This document shows, piece after piece, positions 1 to 7,989 of a DNA stretch of 46,491 nucleotides. The notes under the pieces are model-generated. The model searched no databases. It saw nothing but the letters and a program-made list of their open reading frames with translations, and was not told the DNA's origin. The DNA is from UBA5862 sp002408105 (GTDB taxonomy: Bacteria; Pseudomonadota; Gammaproteobacteria; Pseudomonadales; UBA5862): the NCBI GenBank assembly GCA_034189125.1, contig JAXHVB010000078.1:1-46491 (forward strand). Reading direction: 5' to 3'. Position numbers and translations under genes: made by a program. The stretch's first letter is position 1. Every line of letters begins with the position of its first letter.

Positions 1-10
1 ACCTGTTTGA

Positions 11-43
11 CCGGCTGCTCAGCGGCATCCGCTGAGCAGCCGG
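11..43. terminator. Perfect 15-bp inverted repeat, terminator-like
   Basis: The arms at 11-25 and 29-43 are exactly complementary (15 bp) with a 3-nt loop. No T-run follows, so this is either a bidirectional terminator lacking a U-tract or an mRNA-end hairpin of a gene lying left of the window. It ends 32 bp before the mscS-like start. Confidence 0.6.
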
Positions 44-75
44 TGCGTCCAAAACAATAAGAGGAGCACAAATCG

Positions 76-1422
76 ATGGCTGATTCCGGACCAGCAATTG
101 GCCGCTGGCTGCAGGGTGTGGCAGACGCCTTGGAGCAGGGCCGGGCCAATGTGGTGGCCTGGGGGACCAGTCCTGAGCTGTACGCGCAACTCGGCGCCAC
201 CTTACTGGCCGTAGCCATCGCCTGGTTGGGTGCCTCTGTTCTGGTGGCCCGTGTGCGCGCCTGGAGCACCGCACCTGTAACCCGGGCCCGCATGCCGAAG
301 CTTGCCGAGTTCGTGTTTAAACGACGCGGCATCGTTTTTCCTGTGCTCAGTATTTTCATGCTTGGCATTGCTGCGACGGTTGCAATGCGCACGTTTGAGC
401 AGAACGGGGTTGTGGTCGGGGCCCAGGGTTTGGCTGTCGTTTTGCTGCTCTACGGCGTTGCCGATCGGTTTGTCACCAGCAGCATGATCCGTGCGATTGC
501 ACTCTGGATCGGGATTCCCATGGCCGTGTTGCACGTATTTGGCTGGCTGGACGACGTGATTGGGTACCTGGACGGTGTCGACCTCTCGGTCGGCAACATT
601 CGTGTTTCGCTCTATGCGCTCCTGCGCACGCTCCTGTTCGGGGCCATCCTTTTTTGGCTTGGCCGGTTATCGAACGACGTGGGCAAACAGGCGATTCGAA
701 CCCGCACATCGCTCGATGCTGCGACCCGAGAGGTGTTCGCGAAGCTGTTCGAAATCGGTCTGTATGTGGTGCTTTTTCTGCTCTTGCTGCAGGTCATGGG
801 CATCAACCTCACAGCACTCGCGGTTTTCGGTGGCGCGCTCGGTGTGGGCATTGGTTTCGGGCTTCAGCAGATCGCGTCGAACTTTATTTCCGGCATCATC
901 ATCCTGCTGGACCGCTCCATCAGCATCGGCGATTACATTGAGTTGGAAGACGGTCGCGTTGGCCAGTTGCGCGAACTGAACATGCGTTTTGCCGTGCTCG
1001 AAACTTACGAAGGCAAGGACATCATGGTCCCCAACGAGCGATTCATCACCACCTCCTACACCAACTGGACGCACAAAGACCCAATGCAGCGCTACTCGCT
1101 TGAGTTCCAGGTGGCGTATTCGACGGATTTGGACCTCTTGTTCGAGAACATTCGCCAACTGTGCCGGGATCACCCTCAGGTCCTCAGCGGTGATGCCTAC
1201 GAGCTGGAGTTTCAGCCAGACGCAGAAATTGCAGGCTTCGGTGATTCCGGCATCGATATCCTGGTGGAATTCTGGATGATGGGCATTGATGACGGGAGAA
1301 ACCGAGTGGGCGCCGACCTTATGCACGACATCTGGCGGTCGATTCAGAAGCACGGGATGGAGATTCCCTTCCCCCAGCGGGAAGTGAGAATCCTCAACCC
1401 CCAAAACCAACCTCCCGGGTAG
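76..1422 (+). CDS. MscS-family mechanosensitive ion channel
   Basis: This 448-residue inner-membrane protein belongs to the MscS family, which opens under membrane tension to release solutes during hypo-osmotic shock. About six hydrophobic segments (roughly residues 39-58, 86-104, 118-130, 137-158, 183-198 and 225-244) precede the pore helix at about 249-280. That helix is rich in Gly and Ala (GGALGVGIGFGLQQIASNF), the hallmark of MscS TM3. The following beta domain contains GDYIELEDGRVG and the conserved VPNERFITT stretch. It is longer than E. coli MscS (286 residues) and resembles mid-size members with extra N-terminal helices. The start has GAGGAG at 61-66, 9 nt upstream. It stands alone, convergent with the helicase gene. 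The family call is firm; the gating solute or tension range cannot be read from sequence. Confidence 0.93.
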   Translation: MADSGPAIGRWLQGVADALEQGRANVVAWGTSPELYAQLGATLLAVAIAWLGASVLVARVRAWSTAPVTRARMPKLAEFVFKRRGIVFPVLSIFMLGIAATVAMRTFEQNGVVVGAQGLAVVLLLYGVADRFVTSSMIRAIALWIGIPMAVLHVFGWLDDVIGYLDGVDLSVGNIRVSLYALLRTLLFGAILFWLGRLSNDVGKQAIRTRTSLDAATREVFAKLFEIGLYVVLFLLLLQVMGINLTALAVFGGALGVGIGFGLQQIASNFISGIIILLDRSISIGDYIELEDGRVGQLRELNMRFAVLETYEGKDIMVPNERFITTSYTNWTHKDPMQRYSLEFQVAYSTDLDLLFENIRQLCRDHPQVLSGDAYELEFQPDAEIAGFGDSGIDILVEFWMMGIDDGRNRVGADLMHDIWRSIQKHGMEIPFPQREVRILNPQNQPPG

Positions 1423-1630
1423 GCAAAGCGGCGGGGTCGAGGCATATGAACGGCGCAGGTGTGGGGTGGCGCTTCAGCGCATCGAGAGCCCCGGTCAACC
1501 GAAGAGCGGGAGCACCAAGGCAAGCGCCCAACACCTCAGAAAATGTTCGGGCCGTTGAGCGCACCCCATTGGCCGGAACGGCCTCGTTGGTGCAGGCCGA
1601 AGCCGGTCGTTGATGCCCCCTCGCGCGGCT

Positions 1631-2914
1631 TTACCGGGTCCGTTGGCTGCGTCCTGACCCCGGCCTGCGGCGCTGCCCTGACTGCCCCCTCCCACCGTTC
1701 CCGCCTGGCTTTCGTTCGTTGCGGTGCCCGCCGGACCCGGGTCCTGCACGGCCCTTGAAAATGGGTTCTGGGGCGATGTTGGGGTCCGGTTCGAAACCGG
1801 GGACGACGAGTTGATTGAAGCGCCGGTTCAGGAGGCGCTCGATCCCCCGCAGCAAGCCTTTTTCGTCGACGCACACCAGCGACACCGCAGCGCCCGCGTT
1901 ACCAGCTCGGCCGGTTCTGCCGATGCGGTGGACATAGTCTTCGGGCACGTTGGGCAACTCGTAGTTGACGACCCGCGGCAACTGATCAATGTCGAGCCCG
2001 CGGGCTGCGATGTCGGTTGCCACCAAAGTTTGTATGCGCTCGGCCTTGAAATCCGCGAGTGCTTTGGTGCGGGCGTTTTGGCTCTTGTTGCCGTGGATCG
2101 CCGCGGCACTGATGCCGTCTTTTCCCAACTGTTCGGCGAGGCGGTTGGCGCCGTGCTTGGTGCGGGTAAACACCAAGACCTGACTCCATTGTTCCGTTTG
2201 AAACAGCTGTGTCAGCAGTTCACGCTTGCGGGCACGGTCCACCAGATACACAGACTGGGCCACGGCTTCCGCCGGGGCATTGCGCCGCGCCACTTCGATG
2301 GACACCGGGGCGTTCAGGAGCTTGTCTGCGAGGGTGCGGATTTCGGTTGAGAACGTGGCTGAGAACAGCAGGTTCTGACGGCGTGAAGGCAGCGCCGCGA
2401 GCACCTTGCGAATGTCGTGAATGAAGCCCATGTCGAGCATTCGGTCGGCTTCATCGAGCACCAGGATTTCAACGCCTGTCAGGTCCACTGTGCGTTGGCC
2501 CAGGTGGTCGAGCAGGCGGCCTGGGGTGGCGATCAGGATGTCGACCCCGCGCCTGAGTGCAGTGATCTGGGGGTTGATGCCGACGCCACCGAAGACAACC
2601 GCCGAGCGCAGGGGCAGGTGGCGGGCGTAGTCGGTGACATTGGCGCCGACCTGGGCCGCCAGCTCGCGGGTCGGTGTCAGGATCAGTGCGCGGATTTTGT
2701 GTGGTTTACTCGGCGCCTGAGCGCTGAGCAGCTGAAGCAACGGCAAGGTAAAGCCCGCGGTCTTCCCGGTGCCGGTTTGGGCGCCGGCCAGAACATCTTT
2801 TCCGGCTAGAATCGTTGGAATCGCTTGGCGTTGGATGGGTGTGGGTTCGTCGTAGCCTTGTTCGGCAACGGCACGGAGCAATTCGGCGCGCAGGCCGAGG
2901 GTATCGAATGACAT
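1631..2914 (-). CDS. rhlE: DEAD-box ATP-dependent RNA helicase, RhlE type
   Basis: This 427-residue cytoplasmic RNA helicase probably acts in ribosome assembly or RNA decay. The Q motif (PTPIQRQAI, residues 25-33), motif I AQTGTGKT (45-52), PTRELAAQ, TPGRLLDH, DEAD within VLDEADRMLDMGF, SAT, and the C-terminal motifs ARGLDID and HRIGRTGR are all present. The tail after about residue 385 is Gly/Arg-rich and basic, as in RhlE proteins that use it to bind RNA. The ATG at 2914 gives the normal MSFDTLGL start; the frame stays open for 42 more codons upstream, but those residues do not resemble the family. RhlE is favoured over SrmB or DbpA from the short N-terminus and basic tail, but subfamily assignment is by eye. 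It is divergent from tadA. Confidence 0.9.
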   Translation of the reverse strand: MSFDTLGLRAELLRAVAEQGYDEPTPIQRQAIPTILAGKDVLAGAQTGTGKTAGFTLPLLQLLSAQAPSKPHKIRALILTPTRELAAQVGANVTDYARHLPLRSAVVFGGVGINPQITALRRGVDILIATPGRLLDHLGQRTVDLTGVEILVLDEADRMLDMGFIHDIRKVLAALPSRRQNLLFSATFSTEIRTLADKLLNAPVSIEVARRNAPAEAVAQSVYLVDRARKRELLTQLFQTEQWSQVLVFTRTKHGANRLAEQLGKDGISAAAIHGNKSQNARTKALADFKAERIQTLVATDIAARGLDIDQLPRVVNYELPNVPEDYVHRIGRTGRAGNAGAAVSLVCVDEKGLLRGIERLLNRRFNQLVVPGFEPDPNIAPEPIFKGRAGPGSGGHRNERKPGGNGGRGQSGQRRRPGSGRSQRTR

Positions 2915-3304
2915 GCAATGGGGTCCAGAAACCGCACCCTCTGGCTCGGTCACGAGCGAGTTTCGTAGGCAGAATGGATCGTGGATAACCAGAAGGGATA
3001 TCGCGGGGCCGGGCCGACCGAGAGCACCTGAGCCGCACACACCCTACCAGAATGTGGCGGTTGCCACCAGATTGGCCCAAGCGGACTGGCCAGCGCATCC
3101 TGCGCATGTGGCTGGCGACTGGCGTGACAGATTCGCCCGCTGCCGGGCTCTTCGACTGAAGTTCCCGGCCGATTCCAGTATGATGTCGGCCTTTTCAAGA
3201 TGCTGGCGTCCCTTCCCTAGGCAACCTCCAGGGTGCCCCCTGGCGCCTTGAGCGGCCGGCTCGGCGCGCCGCCGGATCCGACTTTGTGAAACGACTGAAC
3301 CGCT
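2915..3304. other. Divergent intergenic region rhlE/tadA
   Basis: These 390 bp must hold the promoters of rhlE (leftward) and tadA (rightward). I see a possible -10 for tadA, TATGAT at 3179-3184, with only a poor -35 (CTGAAG, 17 nt upstream). Two hairpins occur: 3142-3169 and 3228-3243 (CCAGGG/CCCTGG, 4-nt loop). No convincing coding frame or RNA gene was found. Confidence 0.5.
3142..3169. promoter_or_regulatory. Two-tier hairpin upstream of tadA
   Basis: GCCGGG (3142-3147) pairs with CCCGGC (3164-3169), and inside it CTTC (3150-3153) pairs with GAAG (3158-3161) around a GACT loop, with a 2x2 internal loop between them. It sits directly before the TATGAT at 3179-3184. It could be an operator or a remnant terminator; function unknown. 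Confidence 0.35.
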
Positions 3305-3817
3305 GTGACCGACCCTGCCTTTACTGAAACCGACCGGCGCTGGATGCGGGTCGCGCTGGCAGAGGCGCGACGCGGCGAGGCATCGGGTGAGGTTCCCATC
3401 GGCGCGGTGCTGGTCAGTGCAGAGGGCGCTTGCCTTGGTCGGGGGCACAATCGGCCCCGTTCCAGCGAGGATCCGACAGCCCATGCCGAAGTCGTCTGCC
3501 TGCGAGCGGCCGCGCGCACCGTTGGAAACTACCGCTTGTTGGGCTCCACGCTGTACGTGACTGTCGAGCCCTGTGCCATGTGCGCAGGAGCGCTGCTGCA
3601 CGCTCGCGTTTCCCGGCTTGTGTACGCGACTGTGGAGCCCCGCCAAGGGGCCGTGCAATCGCGGCTGCAGTTGTTGGACACGCCAGGGCTCACCCACCGC
3701 GTCGTTCACCAGGGCGGCCTGCTGGCCGAGCCCGCTGCCGAACTGATGCAAGCATTTTTTCGTCGCCGCCGAACCGGATCGACCCAAAAACCGAGGACAC
3801 CCGCATGTTGCAGCTGA
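3305..3817 (+). CDS. tadA: tRNA-specific adenosine deaminase TadA
   Basis: This enzyme deaminates adenosine-34 of tRNA-Arg(ACG) to inosine, needed to decode CGN codons. The 170-residue protein has the zinc-deaminase signature: His60-Ala-Glu62 (zinc ligand and proton-shuttle Glu) and PCAMC with Cys90 and Cys93 as zinc ligands, spaced as in E. coli TadA. GTG at 3305 is the best start: MTDPAFTETDRRWMRVAL matches the usual N-terminus, though I see no strong SD. The stop overlaps the purL start by 13 nt (3805-3817), implying translational coupling. This tadA-purL overlap explains why the last residues (after about 160) look non-conserved. Confidence 0.95.
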   Translation: MTDPAFTETDRRWMRVALAEARRGEASGEVPIGAVLVSAEGACLGRGHNRPRSSEDPTAHAEVVCLRAAARTVGNYRLLGSTLYVTVEPCAMCAGALLHARVSRLVYATVEPRQGAVQSRLQLLDTPGLTHRVVHQGGLLAEPAAELMQAFFRRRRTGSTQKPRTPACCS

Positions 3818-6800
3818 CCGGGAGGGCGGCGCTTTCGCCGTTTCGCGCTGAGCAAGTACTCCAAAGGTTGCGTTCGAAGGTTCCTGAGGTGCAAGGGGTC
3901 AGCGCCCTTTACGTGCATTTTGTTGAGATTGACGGGGTGTTGAGCGGGGCCGAGCGTCGGTTGCTCGACACGCTGCTCACCTATGGTGAACCGAGTGCGG
4001 AGGCGCCGAATGCTCCGGCTGCACAACGCCTGTGGGTGGTGCCACGTTTCGGCACCATATCCCCCTGGTCGAGCAAGGCCACCGAAATTGTGCGCAACTG
4101 TGGGTTGGCGCGGGTGCAGCGGGTGGAGCGAGGTCTGGTGTATGTGCTCAGTGCAGTCCGACCCCTGTCTGGCGCAGAACTCGATGGGCTGCGGCCATTG
4201 CTGTACGACCGAATGACGGAGTCTGCGGTTCTGAATCCCGAGGAGCTTTCCCTGCTCTTTCAAGAGGCTTTGCCGAGGCCACTGGAGCATGTCGATGTGC
4301 TCGGCGGCGGACGCGGCGCGCTCGAACAAGCGAACCTGGGATTGGGTCTGGCATTGGCGAACGATGAAATCGACTACCTGCTGGAGGCGTTCGAAGGGCT
4401 TGGGCGCAACCCGACGGATGTGGAGCTCATGATGTTCGCCCAGGCGAACTCGGAGCACTGCCGCCACAAGATCTTCAATGCAAGCTGGTCCCTCGACGGG
4501 GTGGCTGAGCCTGACAGCCTGTTCGGAATGATTCGCCACACCCACACAAGCCACCCGGAGGGTGTGCTGAGTGCCTATTCGGACAATGCCGCAGTGGTTG
4601 AAGGTGGCGTCGGACGGCGATTTTTTGTAGACCCAGGCTCCCAGGAATACCGGGGTCAGGTCGAGCCCATCCACATCCTGATGAAGGTGGAAACACACAA
4701 TCACCCCACGGCGATCGCTCCCTTTCCAGGCGCGGCCACGGGCTCAGGTGGCGAGATTCGCGACGAAGGCGCGGTTGGACGCGGTGCCAAGCCCAAGGCA
4801 GGTCTTACGGGATTTTCGGTGTCGAATCTTCGTATTCCTGGGTTCGTCCAGCCGTGGGAGTCCGAGTATGGGTTCCCGGGGCACTTGGCCAGCCCCTTGG
4901 AGATCATGCTCGATGCCCCCTTGGGCGGTGCCGCCTTCAACAACGAATTTGGCCGCCCGGCGCTCACTGGGTTCTTTCGGACCTACGAGCAGACGGTTCA
5001 AACCCAGGGCCGGGGCCGCCGGCGGGGTTACCACAAGCCCATCATGATCGCGGGCGGCCTTGGCAATGTGCGCCAAGGGCATGTACACAAACACGGGTTT
5101 AAGCCCGGTACCTGCTTGGTGGTCTTGGGCGGGCCGGCCATGCTCATTGGTCTGGGTGGCGGTGCGGCCTCGTCCATGGCGGCTGGTCAAAGCGCAGTCG
5201 AACTGGATTTTGCGTCGGTCCAGCGGGGCAACCCTGAAATGCAGCGTCGGTGTCAGGAAGTGATCGACCGCTGCTGGGCATTGGGAGAACACAACCCCAT
5301 CCGGTTTATTCATGATGTGGGCGCGGGCGGTCTGTCCAACGCGTTGCCCGAGTTGGTCAAGGACGGAGGGGTTGGTGGGTTGTTTCAACTTCGCTCGATT
5401 CCATCTTCTGAGCCAGGTCTTTCACCGCTGGAAATTTGGTGCAACGAGGCGCAGGAGCGCTATGTACTTGCAGTTGCTGGCGAGGACATGGAGCGCTTCG
5501 CCGCGATCTGCGATCGGGAGCGTTGCCCGTATGCTGAGGTGGGTCACTCACTGGAGCAGCCGCTGCTGCGCGTCGAGGACTCCCATTTTGGCAATGCACC
5601 GGTTGATCTGCCGTTGTCCGTGCTGTTCGGCAAGCCACCGAAGATGCACCGCCAGGCCTGGCGCGACCCGTCGCGGCCCGATGCACTGTGCTTCGAATCG
5701 ATGTCCTTCAAGGACGCAGTCCAGCGGGTGCTGCGTCTTCCTGCTGTCGCGAGCAAGGAGTTTTTGATCACCATTGGCGATCGATCGGTCACTGGCCTGG
5801 TCGCCAGGGATCAGATGGTCGGTCCCTGGCAGGTGCCTGTCAGTGATGTCGCCGTGACTGCGGCAACCTACGAGGGCCACTTGGGCGAGGCCATGGCCAT
5901 GGGGGAACGGGCGCCTATCGCGCTCATCGATGGACCAGCATCAGGGCGCATGGCGGTTGGGGAAGCGATCACCAACATCGCGGCGGCGCGCATCGAACGG
6001 CTAGGCGATGTGAAGTTGTCAGCGAACTGGATGGCGGCCTGTGGACATGGGGATGAGGACGCGCGCTTGTTCGATGCCGTGCGGGCTGTGGCGCTGGACC
6101 TTTGCCCGGCGCTTGGCGTGGCCGTCCCCGTCGGCAAGGATTCGCTGTCCATGCGCACCGCCTGGCACGATGCCGGTGGTGATACAAAAGAAGTGACTGC
6201 ACCGCTGTCCCTGATTGTCAGCGCGTTCGCCCCTGTGGTCGACGTGCGCGCGACACTCACGCCAGAACTCGCCACCGTCGATTCCGGATGCCTGTGGGCC
6301 ATTGACCTCGGTCGGGGGCGCAATCGCCTGGGTGGCTCCGCCCTGGCACAGGTATATGGCCAGGTGGGTGACCAGGCGCCGGACCTTGATGACCCCGCGG
6401 ACCTGCGGGCGTTTTTTGAGTTGATTCAGACAGCGGCCGCGCAGGGCATGCTGCAGGCATACCATGACCGCAGCGACGGTGGGTGGCTGGTGACGCTATT
6501 GGAAATGGCCTTCGCCGCCCGTTGTGGGCTGGACCTGCACTTTGAAGCCCCGTCCGCTGGTGCGGCTGATCCCATGGCGCTGTTGTTCAACGAAGAACTT
6601 GGCGCTGTGGTGCAGGTGAGGAGCGCACAGGAAGCGCAGTGGCAAGCGCTCACCCAAGCACTTGGCTTGGGCGATGTGGCGCACCCGATCGGTCAAGTGG
6701 TTCCCGGGCAGGGCATTCGGATTCGCTGCGCCAATCGGCTGGTTTTCAGCGGTGACCGCGCGGCATTGCAGCAATGCTGGGCGGAGACCAGCTACCGCAT

Positions 6801-7701
6801 GCAGTCGCTGCGGGACAACCCGAGCTGCGCAGAAGAGGCCTTTGCGGCGATCGCGGATCCCAACGATCCTGGCCTCAGGGTGGAGTTGACCTTCGATTTC
6901 CAAGATGAGGCCCCCCTGATCGCAGTTGGTGCCCGTCCACGGGTGGCGGTGCTGCGCGAGCAAGGCGTGAACGGCCAGACAGAAATGGCCGCCGCGTTTG
7001 ACCGCGCCGGTTTTACCGCGGTCGATGTGCACATGAGTGACCTGTTGTCGGGGCGAGTCGACCTCGACGGTTTCTCCGGGTTGGTTGCCTGCGGTGGGTT
7101 TTCCTATGGCGATGTACTGGGTGCCGGTCAGGGATGGGCGAAGCAGATCCTCTACCACGACAGCTTGTGCCGCCGCTTTGATGATTTTTTCGCCCGCACG
7201 GATCGGTTTGCGCTTGGGGTCTGCAACGGCTGTCAGATGCTGGCTGGGCTCAAGCGCCTGATTCCGGGCGCGCAGGATTGGCCGACCTTGCTGCGTAACC
7301 GCTCGGAGCAGTTCGAGGCGCGGCTTTCTTTGGTGCGCGTTGAACCATCACCCTCGGTGTTGTTGGCGGGTATGGCCGGTTCGATCATGCCAATTGCTGT
7401 GGCCCATGGTGAGGGCCGAGCGCACTGGGCGGATGCAACCGCTCAAGCGCGTTGCCATGTGGCCGTCCGCTACCTGGGCGCGGATGACCAGCCGGCGGAA
7501 TCGTACCCCGCCAATCCCAACGGCTCCCCGGCGGGAGCCACGGGGTTCACCAACCAGGACGGGCGGGTCACCATCCTCATGCCGCACCCTGAGCGGGTGT
7601 TCCGGCGCAGCCAGTTTTCCTACTACCCGCCGGGGGAAGGGGAGCTGGGCCCGTGGTTGCGTCTGTTCACCAACGCACGGAGCTGGCTAACCAACTCCTA
7701 A
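3805..7701 (+). CDS. purL: Phosphoribosylformylglycinamidine synthase PurL (large, single-chain)
   Basis: This catalyses the fourth step of purine synthesis: FGAR + Gln + ATP to FGAM. The ATG at 3805 gives 1298 residues, close to the 1295 of E. coli; the frame is open further upstream, but that part lies inside tadA and is not PurL-like. Domains in order: N-terminal PurS-like and linker region (about 1-220), tandem FGAM-synthetase halves (SEHCRHKIF and VETHNHPTAIAPFPGAATGSGGEIRDEG are typical, the second quoted here in part), and a C-terminal class I glutaminase. The glutaminase nucleophile is Cys1140 in GVCNGCQM, with His1261 and Glu1263 in PHPERVFR completing the triad. All expected catalytic residues are present. 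The single-chain form is typical of Proteobacteria. Confidence 0.97.
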   Translation: MLQLTGRAALSPFRAEQVLQRLRSKVPEVQGVSALYVHFVEIDGVLSGAERRLLDTLLTYGEPSAEAPNAPAAQRLWVVPRFGTISPWSSKATEIVRNCGLARVQRVERGLVYVLSAVRPLSGAELDGLRPLLYDRMTESAVLNPEELSLLFQEALPRPLEHVDVLGGGRGALEQANLGLGLALANDEIDYLLEAFEGLGRNPTDVELMMFAQANSEHCRHKIFNASWSLDGVAEPDSLFGMIRHTHTSHPEGVLSAYSDNAAVVEGGVGRRFFVDPGSQEYRGQVEPIHILMKVETHNHPTAIAPFPGAATGSGGEIRDEGAVGRGAKPKAGLTGFSVSNLRIPGFVQPWESEYGFPGHLASPLEIMLDAPLGGAAFNNEFGRPALTGFFRTYEQTVQTQGRGRRRGYHKPIMIAGGLGNVRQGHVHKHGFKPGTCLVVLGGPAMLIGLGGGAASSMAAGQSAVELDFASVQRGNPEMQRRCQEVIDRCWALGEHNPIRFIHDVGAGGLSNALPELVKDGGVGGLFQLRSIPSSEPGLSPLEIWCNEAQERYVLAVAGEDMERFAAICDRERCPYAEVGHSLEQPLLRVEDSHFGNAPVDLPLSVLFGKPPKMHRQAWRDPSRPDALCFESMSFKDAVQRVLRLPAVASKEFLITIGDRSVTGLVARDQMVGPWQVPVSDVAVTAATYEGHLGEAMAMGERAPIALIDGPASGRMAVGEAITNIAAARIERLGDVKLSANWMAACGHGDEDARLFDAVRAVALDLCPALGVAVPVGKDSLSMRTAWHDAGGDTKEVTAPLSLIVSAFAPVVDVRATLTPELATVDSGCLWAIDLGRGRNRLGGSALAQVYGQVGDQAPDLDDPADLRAFFELIQTAAAQGMLQAYHDRSDGGWLVTLLEMAFAARCGLDLHFEAPSAGAADPMALLFNEELGAVVQVRSAQEAQWQALTQALGLGDVAHPIGQVVPGQGIRIRCANRLVFSGDRAALQQCWAETSYRMQSLRDNPSCAEEAFAAIADPNDPGLRVELTFDFQDEAPLIAVGARPRVAVLREQGVNGQTEMAAAFDRAGFTAVDVHMSDLLSGRVDLDGFSGLVACGGFSYGDVLGAGQGWAKQILYHDSLCRRFDDFFARTDRFALGVCNGCQMLAGLKRLIPGAQDWPTLLRNRSEQFEARLSLVRVEPSPSVLLAGMAGSIMPIAVAHGEGRAHWADATAQARCHVAVRYLGADDQPAESYPANPNGSPAGATGFTNQDGRVTILMPHPERVFRRSQFSYYPPGEGELGPWLRLFTNARSWLTNS

Positions 7702-7940
7702 AAGTCCCCACCTGTTGCCCGGATGCTCGGAGCCGCTAGGCGTCGCAAAGGCCTTTGGCGGCCATGGCGTCAGGGTGGCATGACCCTGTCGGGCCAGTAC
7801 CCCTGACCCGCTGATCGGCCCCTCCCGATGCTCAACCGTTGCCGGCCATCGGCCGCGTCACCCCGCCCTCGGCCTGTGACCTTCCCCTGCACCGGCATTG
7901 GCTCACGCAGCTGCACAGGGATTTTCTTTGCAATACGAAA

Positions 7941-7955
7941 TGCGAATCGTTATTA
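7941..7955. promoter_or_regulatory. Fur box upstream of the TonB receptor
   Basis: TGCGAATCGTTATTA matches the 7-1-7 Fur consensus TGATAAT-N-ATTATCA at 10 of 14 positions. It lies in an AT-rich patch (7921-7970) that stands out from the GC-rich surroundings, 34 bp before the receptor's ATG. The position fits iron-dependent repression of the three-gene set that follows. The rest of 7702-7989 shows nothing coding. Confidence 0.72.
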
Positions 7956-7989
7956 TTAGTATAAAATTCCCTTGCAGTTCGGAGTCCCG

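Noticed and set aside
667..1410. Minus-strand open frame within the MscS-type gene
   Set aside because: Low-complexity, His/Gln-rich translation with no motif; shadow of the channel gene.
3430..3804. Upstream extension of the purL frame
   Set aside because: Lies inside tadA and adds 125 residues without PurL similarity; ATG 3805 gives the standard length.
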